Assembly: GCA_037833965.1 (NCBI GenBank)
Contig: AP031357.1
Coordinates: 6,034,001-6,098,000, forward strand
DNA: 64,000 nucleotides
DNA from: Marchantia polymorpha subsp. ruderalis
Taxonomy: Eukaryota; Streptophyta; Marchantiopsida; Marchantiales; Marchantiaceae
Direction: 5' to 3'
Shown in pieces: positions 50,561 through 63,875 of the stretch (positions are counted from its first letter, which is position 1; every line of letters starts with the position of its first letter). The notes below the pieces were generated by a model, which worked only from the letters and a program-made list of their open reading frames with translations, was not told the origin of the DNA and made no database searches. A program made the translations under genes and the position numbers.

Positions 50561-53500
50561 CGGGCCCACCACGGCCAGGACGGGTTAGTATACGGACCGG
50601 GTGTTAGTTTGCTGATTTCGTAGGCGCTAGACGTCAGGTTAGCGAAACTGAATACGTAAACGTACACTTGATACGACAGGATTATCCGGTTCTGAGTTGG
50701 ATGTGTGTGAACCAACACAGTAAATGCGCGAAAGGCTGGATCATTTAATACGAGGGAGCCACGAGAATTGCGAGTAGTCGGATATGATAAAATACTGATG
50801 GTCGAGACGGGGCACTCGAAGCAGTATCTCTCGTTCTCGACATGTATACACATCCCTTTAGGGAATTCTTAAATATCTACAAGAGAGCGCTTTAAACAAA
50901 GCTGTCGACTATTCGGCTGCAAGGCCATGCACACAAATCACGAACCTTACCCATGACGAACCTCTTTCGAAAAGGATACACCGTTGTCCTGCCCGTCCGT
51001 GGAACTAACCACAGGAGTAGAAAGATTGTTCAGCTTTTCGAGATAGCAAGGTCCTGTCAGTCCGAAAAGCCAAATGAAGTTTATGCTACTAACTCTAGGT
51101 TTGCCTTATCTCACGGATAGTGGATCCAAAAAAAGCTACATTCTTCTTAATCGTCTTCAACTCCAATTTCGATGAGACGAGAGATATATAAGAACAAATG
51201 CAGGTTTGACTTGCGAATAAATGCACGGAGACACATGCACACAGAATCACGTAGATTCATTTGTTTCAAACTGAATAAACACATTATATATATATGTTCA
51301 TAACGGATATGTTTATGTTTTCGACGTTTGGATTTGTATATTTTGAATAACCAAATAACATAAAAATTCTTTGTCACAAATTCTTATTTTAGAACAAAGT
51401 ATATTACCATACATATTATTTATGTCACACGTTTTTATTTTGAAACAAAGAAATATATAACATATTACCATCAAAGAAATCACATGCATTTACATGACGT
51501 GACTCATCAAAATCTAAATTGTTCCATGGGAACCATGAAGTTTTGTTTTTTATCCAAGGGCGTACCATCATCGGAGTTCTGAAATGTGTTTTTGTACACA
51601 TATGATGCAAGTTTTAGTGCAACTCTGCAATCACAAATTGCTACCATGCAAATTCCACAAATTTCTGTCATTTTTTTTACACAAATTTGTTGTTGGATGC
51701 AAATCTTGAACCGTCATCTTCGTCCGTGTCCCTCACGATCACTCGCTTCTTGTCGAACTCTCTATTCAATCGATTGGACAATATGATCGATCTAGTGAAA
51801 TTTGTGTCAAATTTTATTTAGAAAATTGATAGATTTTGCTGTCTTCGCACTTGATTTATACCCATTGGATATCATATCGCACTTCGAACGAAGTCAAATT
51901 TGTCCAGGAATAAATAAAGAATTTGAAGATGTTGATGTTAGATCCAACTCCGTCAACTGTAATTCTGTTCCGTCGCGCAGCCGTGACTAACTGATTTCAC
52001 TGCTCAGTTTTCTAACTTGTATTTCTAACTTGTATATGATTTTTACTCCAAACCACCAAAATATATAAAGCAAACATTGTTTTGCTCATAACACAAATCA
52101 AGCTCTTTTGTGCCAAATTACACAAACGATCTCGTGAAAATCGCTACTCATTCCACTTCCTACGCCATCTACTAATACTTGAACATGTGTGATGTGTACT
52201 ATCGTTAGAGTCTCAAGGAGTAAAATAAATTAAAAGGTTACTAATAACCAATTTATGTTTTGAAGGTTTAACATCAAGAAAAAATTGCATACTATAAACA
52301 TGATGAGCCAACAAAAACATGACTATGTCTATGTGGCTTCACACATAATCTTATAACTAGAGAACCACATAAAACTAAAGATTTAATGATAAATTTGTTT
52401 AACATCCGAATGTTAAATCCAAAAGATGAATTATGAAGAAAAACCCCACATGGCGATATGTTTTAATCATGAAATTACTACACATTACAAATTTCTATCC
52501 AATTCTCAATTTTATTTTTTTTCAAAACATTATGAAATACTTATATTGGAAGTGTTTATAAATGAAATAATGGATTCATCTTGCCAAATATGTTTAAATT
52601 TTGACTCCACATCTAACAATTTCTTGTCAATGTAAAATTCATTCACATGTACATGATAAAGCATATAGCAAAAGTATTTTAAAAGTGAATTAAAGTTGAC
52701 TTTTGGTACGGATAATTATTCACTTATGTAATTAATTATTGCAAATTTCAGATAAAAACAAATATTCATGAGCAAAACATATTCAAAAAAATTCACTTCA
52801 ATAATTTTTTTAGATATCTTCATATAAATGACAAATTTTGATAAATCATATAATCTTTTAGTTTCAAAAATCAAGAAATTTAATGTTTTTCTACTCTTCA
52901 TGTAAGAATATGATTCAATAATAAAAATTATTGCAATTATTTCAGATTTTTGAATATATCATTGATTTTAAAAACTTAAAATTTTAAATTAATGTCAAAT
53001 CAACTAAATATTTGATTTTCAAAATTTAAAAACCAAGAATCAAAATATTAAAAGTGATTTTTATTTCAAATTATTGAAAGTGAACTCCTTTAAATATTGG
53101 AAGTCAACAATAAAAAATGTGATTCAAATAGATAAATAAATAAATATTTTTTTAATGTAATATAAACATAAGCATATAAATGAACTAACCAAGTTGTGAA
53201 GTTTAAAACCAAGTTGAAATTTAAATTCTTGTTTAAAGTTTATGTTTTTTTGTCGATAATGCACATTGAAGATGGATTGAGATTTAAAATATGTGACAAA
53301 TCTTACTTTTCATTGAACATTTCAAAGTCTCATGATAACAATCACATATATGTATATATATAATAAATCAAATTTAATTTAGAATTTTAAATAAAAAATT
53401 AATTGATATCAATTTTTGATAATTTCAATTTTTAATTGATACATGTAGCAATTATATGGGTTTGGTTCATATAGCTTATAAAATCATATTACTATAAAAT

Positions 53501-56130
53501 TTTTGAGATACATGTAATAAAACATGTGATAATATTTTACAATTGCAATTTAGATTTCAAATAAATTAATTTAAAACATATAGCATAAGTGATATAAATT
53601 GAAGCTGAATTTTAACTATAAATATTTTAACATAACAATCATTCAAATTATTCACTCATGCTTGTTCTATTGTTCAACTATGTCAATTTAACAAATGACA
53701 ATTTTCATGCATTTTTAAAATAACAAACAAACATATTTCTTCAATTCAATTATCATATAATTTAACCAAAGAAATGAAAGAAAGTCATGAAATAGTTTAA
53801 CTTATATGCACAAAAGAAATTCTTCTTCTTTATATATCGTTGGTTTTCTTTTATCTAACAAAATTCAAGACAATAATTCTAAAATTAAAATTCAACAATA
53901 ACTCAACATCTAAAATATGGTTTTGCAATTTGTTTGAAAGATTTAGTTTTGATGCATGGTTTCTAAAAAATACTAAAAACATGTTCATGACATAAACACA
54001 CCTTCAATTTGATTAATTTAAAAAACTTTGAAAAAATAAATCTTCATATATTTATTTGAAACAAATGAAAAGAAAGCATGCATGAAATCGTTCATTATGA
54101 ACAAAAAAGTCACCAGTTTTTTAATTTATTTTGTAGTTAAAGCAAAAAGTAAAAACTTTAATATTTGAATATTTTCTGTTTTCTAAATGTTTCAAATCTG
54201 ATTGTTATGATAAATTTACTATTTTTTCAATTTTAACAATCATAATGTAACTTGCAAAGAATAAACTGATACATCACAATATCAAATATATTAGAAAATA
54301 TTATAGAAGATATGAAGGATGTAAATAATATCAACATTGTCATTGATTTTCATTTTTCTATTTCTTTTATAACAAAAAATAATCCAAAATGTTTTTATGA
54401 ATTTTTTTTTAACAAGATTTGTGTTCCATATTGATAAAGAGAATGAAATATATGTATTATGATGTTTATGTGAGGGAAAAACTATTTAGATTATTAGTTT
54501 TTAAAGGCATTTTTTTACTTAAAAGTACACATCATGTTTTAGGATTTATGAGAATATTTATTTACTTTTAAAGTATTTTTAATGGAACATTTATACCATT
54601 TTTCAATCTTAAAATTATATACAACCAAAAAAAAACATTGATATTACATTCAATTATGAATTAAATTTTCAATTAGTTTTTTCCAAAAAAATGTTGAAAC
54701 AATTTAACTTCCAAAATTGTTATTTGTTATAACAAAATGATGTGAGTATTTGACATAAACCAATAAAATCAAAACTCATGATAACATAATGCTTTTAAAG
54801 CATGATACAGAAGATAAACTTTGTAACCATTGATATATTCTAATTAATTATGAATTTCTTAGTAGATAAAATTTGTAAAAAATGCTATATACTTGTTTAA
54901 TAACCATATTTTTTTTCAGTAAATAATAAAATAAAATTTGTTGAATCATCTTTTAAAATCTTTATTGGATGATTGATTGTGCATGCAATGAATGAAAAGA
55001 GTACCATTCATATTTGTTAGGTTAATTCTATCTTGGATTAACTCCAATTAGTAATTACCATGGTCAGTGAAGTTGATAGTGGTTAGCCTAACTTAGATGT
55101 GCAACTTATCTCTTATTGTATGGAAGAGAGTAGAGTCATTAAGTAACTACAGTTCAACGTTGCACTTTGAGAGTGCGCAGTAAGGATGAGAGCTTGACCA
55201 TGTAGTCGGTGTATACACCTGGACTTTAATGAAGTATTTGCTCTTACTCATGGGAGTAGCATATGGAATGTGAACCACGTTATCTCGATGTTGCGACTGT
55301 CGTGCGTGTTGATAGATCTTGATGGTTGGGAATTTTAATATTATACACCTACAAATATCTTCATATATACTCTAGATATCTAAATAGAATATCATAACAT
55401 TGTAAAAAAACTTAAAATTACAAAATTGATCTAACAAAATGTCACATTGATGATTTTAACACATAATCTATAATGTTTCAATTGGTCACAAAATACATTA
55501 TTCAGATGTCTATACTCACAAGCTTGATATCGAACTAAGCAGACTTAAAAACATAAAATGACATATGATAGTTTAAGGTACATAAAAAACATATGTCTAT
55601 TTGTGCGAAAACTACATGATGTTACATCATCCATGGATATACAAAGTTTTTTGTATATCATTCAATATCATGCATGCTAGTTTAGATAAAAAAATAAACA
55701 TTGTATTTTACTTACGTATTTCCATATTTCTCAGTACAGGCGGAAGAAAAGTCACATAGCTCGTAATGAAAATCTTATTTGATAGCTATGATTAAGAATC
55801 TTTGTTTATGATGTAATGTATGAAAATTGAACGTTGAATTATGAGAAGGTAATTTTGCTTTTTAAAATTAATCGAATGATATTTGTTGATGTTTGAAGCT
55901 TGAGATTGCAGATTTCTGAAATTTATCACATTATTTTGTTCTCATAGGAACTTACACTTTGGTGAGACAATTAGGATTGTAGATGATATATACATGTGGA
56001 GAGAGAGAGTCTATGAAAAAATTGGTGGTACAATGATGAAAGTTACATCTAGTTCCGAGAGTAGAATGTAACTTCTAGTTAGTCCCATCTACGCATAGCC
56101 AGTATAAATGACATATTAGAAGGCTGATTG
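50561..56130. other. Large AT-rich region without genes
   Basis: From 51 kb this is extremely AT-rich, with dense poly-A/T runs and no frame longer than about 70 codons. At 55.0-55.35 kb there is a short island of ordinary composition starting tgttaggttaattc, whose nature is unclear. No tRNA, rRNA or clear transposon protein was seen. It is probably old repetitive DNA worn down beyond recognition. Confidence 0.55.
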
Positions 56131-58146
56131 AAGAGGGTGTGCAATAAAAGAATGATAGTAGGAATACAGAATGAGACTGCTTGGCAACGAATCATAAATG
56201 CAAAGCTCGCAGTCGGGTCGTGTACTTTACAGCCGAGACCACGGCGCAACGGTTGTGGGGGTAAATATTTTTCTCAAGCCCACTGCGTCGAGCTTCGCCC
56301 ACGGGCCGATTGGGAAAACAAGGACCAGCACGGCGTGTGCCTGCGTTCTCCACCGGTCGCGCAAAGGAACTGGCGGTACTGCCAGGGCCTTCGTCATCGT
56401 ACTCGTCTTCCGTCCGGTTCGCGGATGGAAGGGATCGTGCAGCCGAGAGTGGCTCCGCGGGATACATCCGACGGCTGGCGTTGAGCGGAAGGAAGCTCTA
56501 GACGTCGAGTCCTCGGTGGAGAGTGAAGGCAGGAAGGTGTTTGCGGGCCGGGGGTGTTTAGGAATGTTGTCTGCTCGTACCGAGGTTTAGCCGACTTTTC
56601 CTCGTGCCTCAACGTCTGCCGAGCATGGTCGATCAGTCTCTGGCCTCTCTTCCATCGTGCGAATTGGTCCCGCCGAGAGGTAGAAATTCAGCTCGCGGAT
56701 TGATCCTGCCTGCGTGTTCTGCAGGAATCTTTTGCTCTTCTTTTAGTAGAAAGTAATAGCCTCGGATTGTAATATGATCGATCAATCGAGTTAGATTTGA
56801 TGGTGTCGATGAATACACGAAATTGTAGAAAGCCGGAATTGTTTTTTTCTGACTTGGTGTCACAATTTTACTCGCATTCTGCGGAACTAGCAAAACTGCA
56901 CCTTTTTTTCATTGATCCCGTCTACATGAACGAGCTTCCCTTTGCCGTACATACAGGAACCTAAATGATGACATTGTCAGTTTACGATGTCAGAGATTGT
57001 GGGAAGGCTGCCAGCAGAACCGAGTTGTCGTAAGCTCTGGAATTCCCGGGGTTGCTGTTTGGAGCTTAGATCCAATCAAAGCTTTACTCTGTGCAAGGAG
57101 ATTATGTCAAGCGTTCCCCACTAATTCATTTCTTTAACAATCACTTCCATCGAACAAACTCTGAGCACGGCTACAAAACATGTCTTGCCGCCATCGAAAG
57201 AGCTTTAGGGTAGAGACACCTGCTAAAAATTTTCGGAGTCAATTTTTGTTTTTCCATACAAGGAAGTACTCATTCGTTTCCACCACGGAAACTGAAGCAC
57301 ATCCCGGCCGCCCTCAGCGTAGAAGAAGCTCTCTGTAAAATCTGTAGCACTGTACGGCGTGCTTTCAGTGGCGGAAAATTTCGTGTATAATTCTTCTCGT
57401 TAACATGAATTCATTCACTCTGTGCTTCGTAGGTTGGCTACATTAAAAGTCTTGTCGAAGTGTATGCGGGAAGGATGAATGAGGTGTGAGGTTCTTGAAG
57501 ACGATGAGGATGAGGATCGGAAGTAGTACACCTCAAACGATCGGAGTTACTACGCCGCTATCATCGAGGTCCCAGCGAGTGGTGGGCCAATCTGGAACAC
57601 TTATTTTGCATTTGTGAGTAGGCTCTTTATCTCTTAAAGTTGATTCCATGGTCAGGTTTACACGCCAGTGGACTATTCCATCGTGGAATTCTAAGTCTTG
57701 TCACGCAGTTGTGCCATTACGAAGGTTTTGTAGTCCACCGTCCATGGCAGCCATAATTGTGGCCAAGTGTCATGTCAGTCAGCTGTTATGATTAAGGCAT
57801 CCGAGGTCCAGTTCTCTGTCTCGTCAGCACCTTACGGCGAGCATGATGTGCAATCAACTTGTGCGTACCATTTGGTGTCCCGTAAGCAAGTTGGTTTCCG
57901 GAGGACTTACATGGGATCCATTCATTCATTCATTCATCCATTCATTCTCTGAGCCTGTCTTCCTTATGAATGCTCTTCTTTAGGTCGAGCAAGTAGCTGT
58001 CAGTCGTCGTCGAGTGCGGAGTTGATTTTTTTCTTCATTACCAGGCCTGTGATTGTGGTTCGGTCCGGTTGAGCTGTTGTGTGTACTGTGTCTAGGATAC
58101 CCTGAACCTGAGCAGCCATCGCTGCAAGCAAGATTCTCTTCGCACG
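56131..58146 (+). promoter_or_regulatory. Upstream region of the ataxin-10-like gene
   Basis: A GC-rich block at 56.2-56.7 kb marks the change from the AT-rich desert and may be the promoter. Between it and the start codon lies 1.4 kb without a coding exon; a pyrimidine-rich acceptor (tcttctttag, ending about 57983) could end an intron in the leader. A (CATT)n run occurs at about 57920-57945. Start site and leader introns are inferred only. Confidence 0.35.
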
Positions 58147-60433
58147 ATGGAGCGCGATGGGTTCAGATCGCCAGAGGAGGGCATGGTGGAGTCTTTCAGA
58201 TTGGAGAGCGAATCATCGCAGCTGCATACCGATCATTACCTGGCGTGGGAGGGGAATCTGCTGCAGCTCATCGAAACTTCTCGGACGAAGGATGGTCGAG
58301 CGGTGCTTGCTGATCTGAAAATCATTCCTGTACTTCTGGCCTTGTTGAAACGATTTCATACGAGCCTTTTAGTGGGTCAATCTTCGAACAGCCCTCCTCA
58401 CGAGCCATCGAAATCCTCGACTACCCTGTTGCTGTTCTTGAAACTCCTACGAAATCTGTGCGCTGGGGACTCGTCAAACCAGGATGCATTTCTTGTCGAA
58501 GAAGGACCCCTTGTTCTTGTTCCGATTGCCACAGCACTCCTCTCAGTGTGCAGGCCCAGCCGGGATTCGAGAATTTCCGACGATCTTTCGAAAGTTCAAA
58601 TTTCCAGTTTGTCAAGCATTTCGAAAGAGATCACAGGAACTGGTAGTCCCCAGCAAGGAGACATTTACTCCCGAATGAGGGCAGATTTGGATGTCCTCGG
58701 TGGAAATTCTTCTGAAGTGCGGTCGTCAGGTCGTGAGAGAGTTCTTTACGCGGGCGATATTTCTGCGTCTGCTTGCTTGGATTCCGTCCGTATGCTATTA
58801 CAACTGTTGGGAAACTTCTCCCGCGGTGGAGATGCGTGTGAAGAGGCCGTATGGCAAGAGTTTTATCCCAATTTGTTTTCTGAACTGGCATCACTGCAGT
58901 CGAATCAGACTTCCGACGTCTTGTGTATGGTGTTGTACACGTGCTGCAAGAACAGCAAGCAGAGATGTTGGCAACTATGCCAAGGTCAGGGTGCCGTTCT
59001 GATGAGTCTTCTCATCGTTGCAGCGACGGAGAACAACCCAGGTGACAATCATTCCTGCGTGATTTTCAGTCTTGTGAGAGCCATGTGGAAACCATATCTG
59101 ATTTCTGAGGTATGAAGTTTTCTGAATGCATTATGAATGACGAAGTCATCTCGAATCCTAGCGAAGTTCCGAAAATGTGTCGGTGATTTCAGGGAGATGT
59201 GTTAAGAATCTGTAGCTGTGTACAATGAAGTTAATTCGGATTGCAGGGTATTGAGTTCTGTCTGGTTCTGGTATATATCATCACATGATCTCTGTCGAGG
59301 GTTATTCGTTCCTCCTTTTCTCCCTCCTTGTCCTCTCTCCCGCTTCCATAATCCTTTCTCGTGGTGTGTCGTGGGGACTATGGTCTTGAAGCTGTGACAG
59401 ACAAGTACTTACGAGTGCAGTGTATTATCTTACAGAGGCCCAAGATACAGCCCAAATAAATTGGTTCGAGCTACTCGTTCGACATATTTGCCTCGAGGAG
59501 TCGCTCTTTCCATTGTTGTTCACAAACCTTGGGATCCTTCCTATGAGACGAGAATTGGAGTTTTCTAAAATTCATAGCGAAGAGTGCTTGTGCGCATGTC
59601 AACTCTGGCTCAAGACATGCACCTTCACATCAGTGCAGGCCAGCCTCTTGTACGCAGTTCTGGATTGTCTCACCGTCGATGTAGAAGACGCTTCTACTCT
59701 GACGGAGGATGAAAAAGTTGGCCGATCCGTCGATTTAAATTCTTACTTTTCAAAGCATGTCATGCTTTTCTCTGTGAGAATTCTCGAAAGGGCCGCACTC
59801 TGCGTTGTGGAAGAGTCAGACGAGGACTCGGTATCATCTGTGCGTCCTCTGCACTCAGGATCTCCCTCGGTTCAAATCATGGGATGTTTGTTGCACTTCT
59901 GGAGAATACTTTGTACTTGTGAGTCTAGAAGCGAACAACGGCTTCTCTTATCGCAAGTGCTCGTCCAACACGGCCTGCTTGACCTTTTGCTGAAATTGCT
60001 GGAAGCTCTCGGCCCCCCGGAAGCTCATGGCAAGAAATCAGTGGCTCGCAACCACGAAAGGGATGTCACGTCGTCTGGACCTGGAGCTGTTCCACGTACA
60101 ATGTGTTATCAAGGTTACAGGCGGGACATTGTTGCAGTGATTGCAAATGCCTCTCATCAGAACAGGTTAGTCCAAGATCACGTCAGAGAAACGGGCAAAC
60201 TCCTGTTGGTGCTTCAGCAGAGTACGGTGGAGATGGACAATCCCTTCTTGAGAGAATGGGGTTTGTGGGCAATGCGCAATCTGCTCGAAGGCAACACTTT
60301 GAATCAGAAAGAGATTTCTTCCTTGGAGTTACAAGAAGCAGTGAATCTTCCAGAACTTCACAACATGGGGCTGCGCGTCGAGATCGATCCCAAGACAAGA
60401 CAACCCAGGCTTGTGAACACCGGTTCTCGATAG
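58147..60433 (+). CDS. Ataxin-10 domain protein (ATXN10 / MEE50-like), 2 coding exons
   Basis: Exons 58147-59109 and 59438-60433 join in frame to 652 codons plus stop. The first exon encodes alpha-helical ARM-type repeats (LLLFLKLLRNLCAGDSSNQ, SVRMLLQLLGNFSRGGDACE). The second ends in the conserved ataxin-10 C-terminal block (YRRDIVAVIANASHQN, DNPFLREWGLWAMRNLLEGN, NQKEI, ending in a basic tail). Plant homologues include Arabidopsis MEE50, needed in early embryo or gametophyte development; the yeast relative is CTR86. The biochemical role is not well defined. The donor is gag|gtatga; the acceptor must be the second of two AGs two bases apart (acagag|gcc), since the first would shift the frame into an early stop. 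A Ser-rich, poorly conserved stretch fills about residues 130-200. The start is the first ATG of a long open exon. Confidence 0.92.
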
Positions 60434-61940
60434 TAATCTGTATCCTGAGAATGAGTTCTTATTCAGTCATGGTTGAAGACGAAACAGGTACAGGTTCCAC
60501 TCCATACACTCAGTGTTGGCTTATTTCTTTCATCTGTCATTCTTTAATTTGCTGTTTCTGGGGTCGATGCGAGCAAAGATATTCTCATACAGGATATACA
60601 GGAAAATGCGCAGAAGATTTTGTTTGCTATTCCGCATAAGTTTTCCACGAAATTGGGTCTAGTTGGTACAGCCATGGATTATCTTCGTTGAAAATCAACG
60701 TGGACGACTATGGCATACATGAATGAATGAATGAATGCATCCCGAGGGATTCTCTCTCTTGAAGCTACTTAGTACTACTCTGCTGCAGGTACGTACTATT
60801 ACGGACACTGGACACGAGTGCGAATGAAGAGGTTGTCCTGTGATTCAAGGCGCTATTTGAGATCAACCGAGATTCACTGAAGCACAGGCTCATGTGCTCT
60901 TCAAAATCCAGGTGTACTAGGAGAGGTTCAGGACGTCGGTACGCATCTGGACGGGGATCTTCTGACTGCCAGCAAGTGGAGAGGACGATACTAGGTTTAG
61001 GGGATCTGGTTTCGGAGATGTCCAGGATGGAGCCTGTCTGTCGGATAGATCCGTAGGTTTCTGTCTGATGTGTGCGGGTACGTTTCACCTCTCGGCACTT
61101 TAACAGGTCACGAGGAGGAGGCTGCAGTTATTATCGAACTGAAAGATCCGAGTGTGTAATTGGCATAACTCTTCTGCTGAGAAGTGCATAGGACGGGTCC
61201 AGTACTGGGTATCAGAAAATGGTGGAAGTAGTTCATAGGCAAGGTCAGGTAATTGTGGTAGGAGATCCTGGTTTCTGCACAGGACATTTTTTTACAGCTT
61301 CGAGGTCATAGATTGCAATAATGTCCTGTAGAAATTAAAATGCTATGGAATGCTTTTAACCTTTAAAGGAGTAAAGTAAACCAGTGCCTTATTTTTCAAG
61401 TTCTTGCGTGGACATCATTCATACTCACTCCTGCTGTAGTCAGAGTCGCCTGTCCGGGAGTAAAAATCGCATCCAAACAACAGCCTTCGCTGGAAGTCAC
61501 CGCTCCGTATTGTGGCGCTGCCTAGTCTATTGAAGGCCTCAGGTCGAGTTCATCACGTTCATGTCTTCATCTGCATTTGGTGTCAGGCTTGGGTCTAATC
61601 GGCTTCAGATTTGCATGAGCAGCAACAGATTTTGGTGGAATTTCAGCTACCACGTTCTGTATCGAGTATAAATGCCCACAGGACAACGCTGATCCGAGGA
61701 CAACGCTGCGAAGCAGTAATTAATTAATTACCCCTCGAAACTGACATAATCTCGCGAACAGGCCTTTGCCTGTCCAACCCCGTCTCCCCGCATGTGCGAC
61801 TGGGAGATTACGCATGCCACCAAGAGAAACATGCCAGAGATTTGAACTCGGGAAAATCAGCGTCATCCAGTGGTCAGGCTCTGGAAAATTCACCGAGCAT
61901 TAGTAGGGGTTATCTTCTCCCGAGGGATTGCGAAAAGACA
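60434..61940. other. Downstream of ataxin-10, no further gene seen
   Basis: Contains the 3' untranslated region of the ataxin-10-like gene and mixed-composition DNA. A (GAAT)n run lies at 60719-60735 and a short direct repeat (gaggacaacgctg, preceded by a similar aggacaacgctga) near 61680-61710. No recognised gene. Confidence 0.5.
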
Positions 61941-62357
61941 TCACCTAGATTTAGCTCCGTGGTTCTCCACTTCATCTTTATCTCTCTGCCTACTCCAAAG
62001 GCCATACGATATTGCGAAACCCAGGACTAAGATGACAATAACGACGAGTGAAGATCTGGTAAGTAGGGGCTGCAGGTAAGGGTACACAGAGCTCCGAACT
62101 CTGAGCACACAACGTCGGGAAGAAGAAATTGGTTCTGTACCGTTGGCAACGCCGGCGACGGGCGAGCGTAAGAGTCGACGAGGGAACACAACCATTCCCA
62201 ACTTCTCAAAGACACGATGCACATGGTGGGACGAGAACCTCTGGAGTCTATGAAGGTAGCGCCGGAACGAACTCGTCGGGTTCGTGCTGCCGGGGACAAT
62301 GGCGGGCGGAGGTATCTCTGGAACAGATATCGTGGAACCCCCTGATTCAGAGGGCAT
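61941..62357 (-). CDS. Doubtful hypothetical protein or first exon with a membrane helix
   Basis: A 138-codon frame with a Pro/Ser-rich start, a basic middle (FRRYLHRLQRF, FPRRLLRSP) and a clear hydrophobic helix near the C-terminus (SLVVIVILVLGFAISYGLW), followed by a charged end. A possible splice donor (gtaggc) comes right after the helix, so it could be the first exon of a longer minus-strand gene, but no next exon was found. No family is recognised. The overlapping frame from 62428 starts in a different phase and shares no features. Confidence 0.33.
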   Translation of the reverse strand: MPSESGGSTISVPEIPPPAIVPGSTNPTSSFRRYLHRLQRFSSHHVHRVFEKLGMVVFPRRLLRSPVAGVANGTEPISSSRRCVLRVRSSVYPYLQPLLTRSSLVVIVILVLGFAISYGLWSRQRDKDEVENHGAKSR

Positions 62358-63409
62358 GACTCTGCGATCTTGTCACCCACTTTCTTACTGGCCTCGACCT
62401 CGTATACCATTGCTCCACCGGCAGTCATTCAAGAATTGGATCCCCGGCTTCTAACCCGAGCTCACGAAATCATGCACGAACCCGACGATTGACGTCACTC
62501 ACTCTGCCCGCCCAGAAACCTAATTCTCTACGAGATAAGTGGAGATACACCGGGCCTCCTCAGCAGCTACATCTCGTGCTGGATCAAAATTCACAGAAAT
62601 GCGTACAAATGACAAGCCGTCATAATCACGCTCACAAACCATCTCCCTGCCCTCTCCCTCTCCCTCTCTCTCTCCCTCTGCGTGCGTGCTGGCGTGCCCC
62701 GTGACCGCAGCGATCGTACAGTATAAATGTCGCTCACTGGCTTCGCATTGCCAGATTCTTGAACCTACTCTTCGTCCTCGTCCTCGTCCTCGGCGAGAAG
62801 CCGCCCGCGGCTGAGAGCGATGGACATGTTGACATGGACAGCGATGCCGGGTCCGCTCAATCGGTCGCTCGCTCGCGCTCTCTGTCAGGCTCGACCATTG
62901 CCCACCACCACAGCGTCGAAAAGCCTTCCCTTCGTGGGCCGCGTGTACCGGCGCATTGCAAAACGTCCCGGGCTCGCTCGCTTCGAGTCTGACGGTACCA
63001 CCTGGCGACTTGGTCGGAGCCCTACAGCCCCACCAGAGCTCGAGAGCGCGGGCATGGCGCCCACTTAAATGACGGGCGCCATCTTTCCACCGAAGCTCGG
63101 CACATGATGACCCTCGCCCGGGGGACACACGATCTGACATGCGCCGAGTGCCAGGTAGGCCAAGTTGCACCATACTACGTCGTGCAGTCGAGCGTGGTAC
63201 ATCGCCCACTACCTTCCCTATCTGTCTGCCCCCGCGGTCCGGTCCTACGTTATGGGCGGAAGGTTTCCCCGGCGAGTTTCCAGCGCCAGACCGGATCATC
63301 TGATTGTTTCCGATTCATTGGCCCGCAAGTATGAGCCGACCGGTGCAAAATCCGCTTTGCATTTTGCTCGATCAATTGGGCCGACTGTGAGCTGCACTCG
63401 GTTCCGCGG

Positions 63410-63875
63410 GGTTTCCTTCTACGGTGTCCATGTGAATGGGGGACTGCGTACACCACCAGCGTCGTCTTGGCACACGCACGCTGACTGACTGACTGACTGA
63501 CTGACGATGCTCCCACATGTGAGTTACTGTACCGATGCAGTGCCAGGGTTCAATTTCGAACGCAGTCGGTGAGTAGTGCTGTGTTCGTAACATTGAGCAA
63601 CTGTGAATATCGCCAGCTCCAACAAGTTCGTCTTGGAACACAATCACTGACCGACGATGCTCTCACTTATGAGTTCCCGAGGCCGTGCTAGGAATTGACG
63701 TGGAGAGGGCAGTCTGTGGGTTCTACTGCGTCCGTCTGGATGGACGTCTGCGTGAACCGCCCAGCCCCACCGACGTCGTCTCAGAACACGGTGACTGAGG
63801 GACCGTCCTCCTCCCACTAACGAGAAACCGAGGCAGTGCCCGGCTTTGATGTGGAACGCAGTCCAGATCTGAGGC
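63410..63875. repeat. Three degenerate tandem copies of a ~150-165-bp unit
   Basis: Landmarks recur in the same order: gtcgtcttgg at 63461, ttcgtcttgg at 63627, and gtcgtctcag at 63775. Each is followed by a ctgac/tgactgag stretch, gatgctc-like bases, a gagttac/gagttcc/gagaaac word, cagtgcc or gtgct, and ends near cgcagtc or gcagtc. Spacings are 166 and 148 bases. The copies are well diverged, so the array is old. Confidence 0.6.
63481..63505. repeat. (CTGA)n microsatellite
   Basis: About six perfect CTGA units inside the first copy of the degenerate tandem array. The other two copies have only one or two units here, so the expansion happened in this copy alone. Confidence 0.9.

Noticed and set aside
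55015-55350. Island starting tgttagg in the AT-rich desert, considered as a possible solo LTR
   Set aside because: No matching end and no clear target duplication could be seen, so the family cannot be named.
62520-63299. A 259-codon minus-strand frame
   Set aside because: Arg/Gly/Ser-rich translation of GC-rich repeated DNA with no recognisable domain, and other frames are open in the same place.
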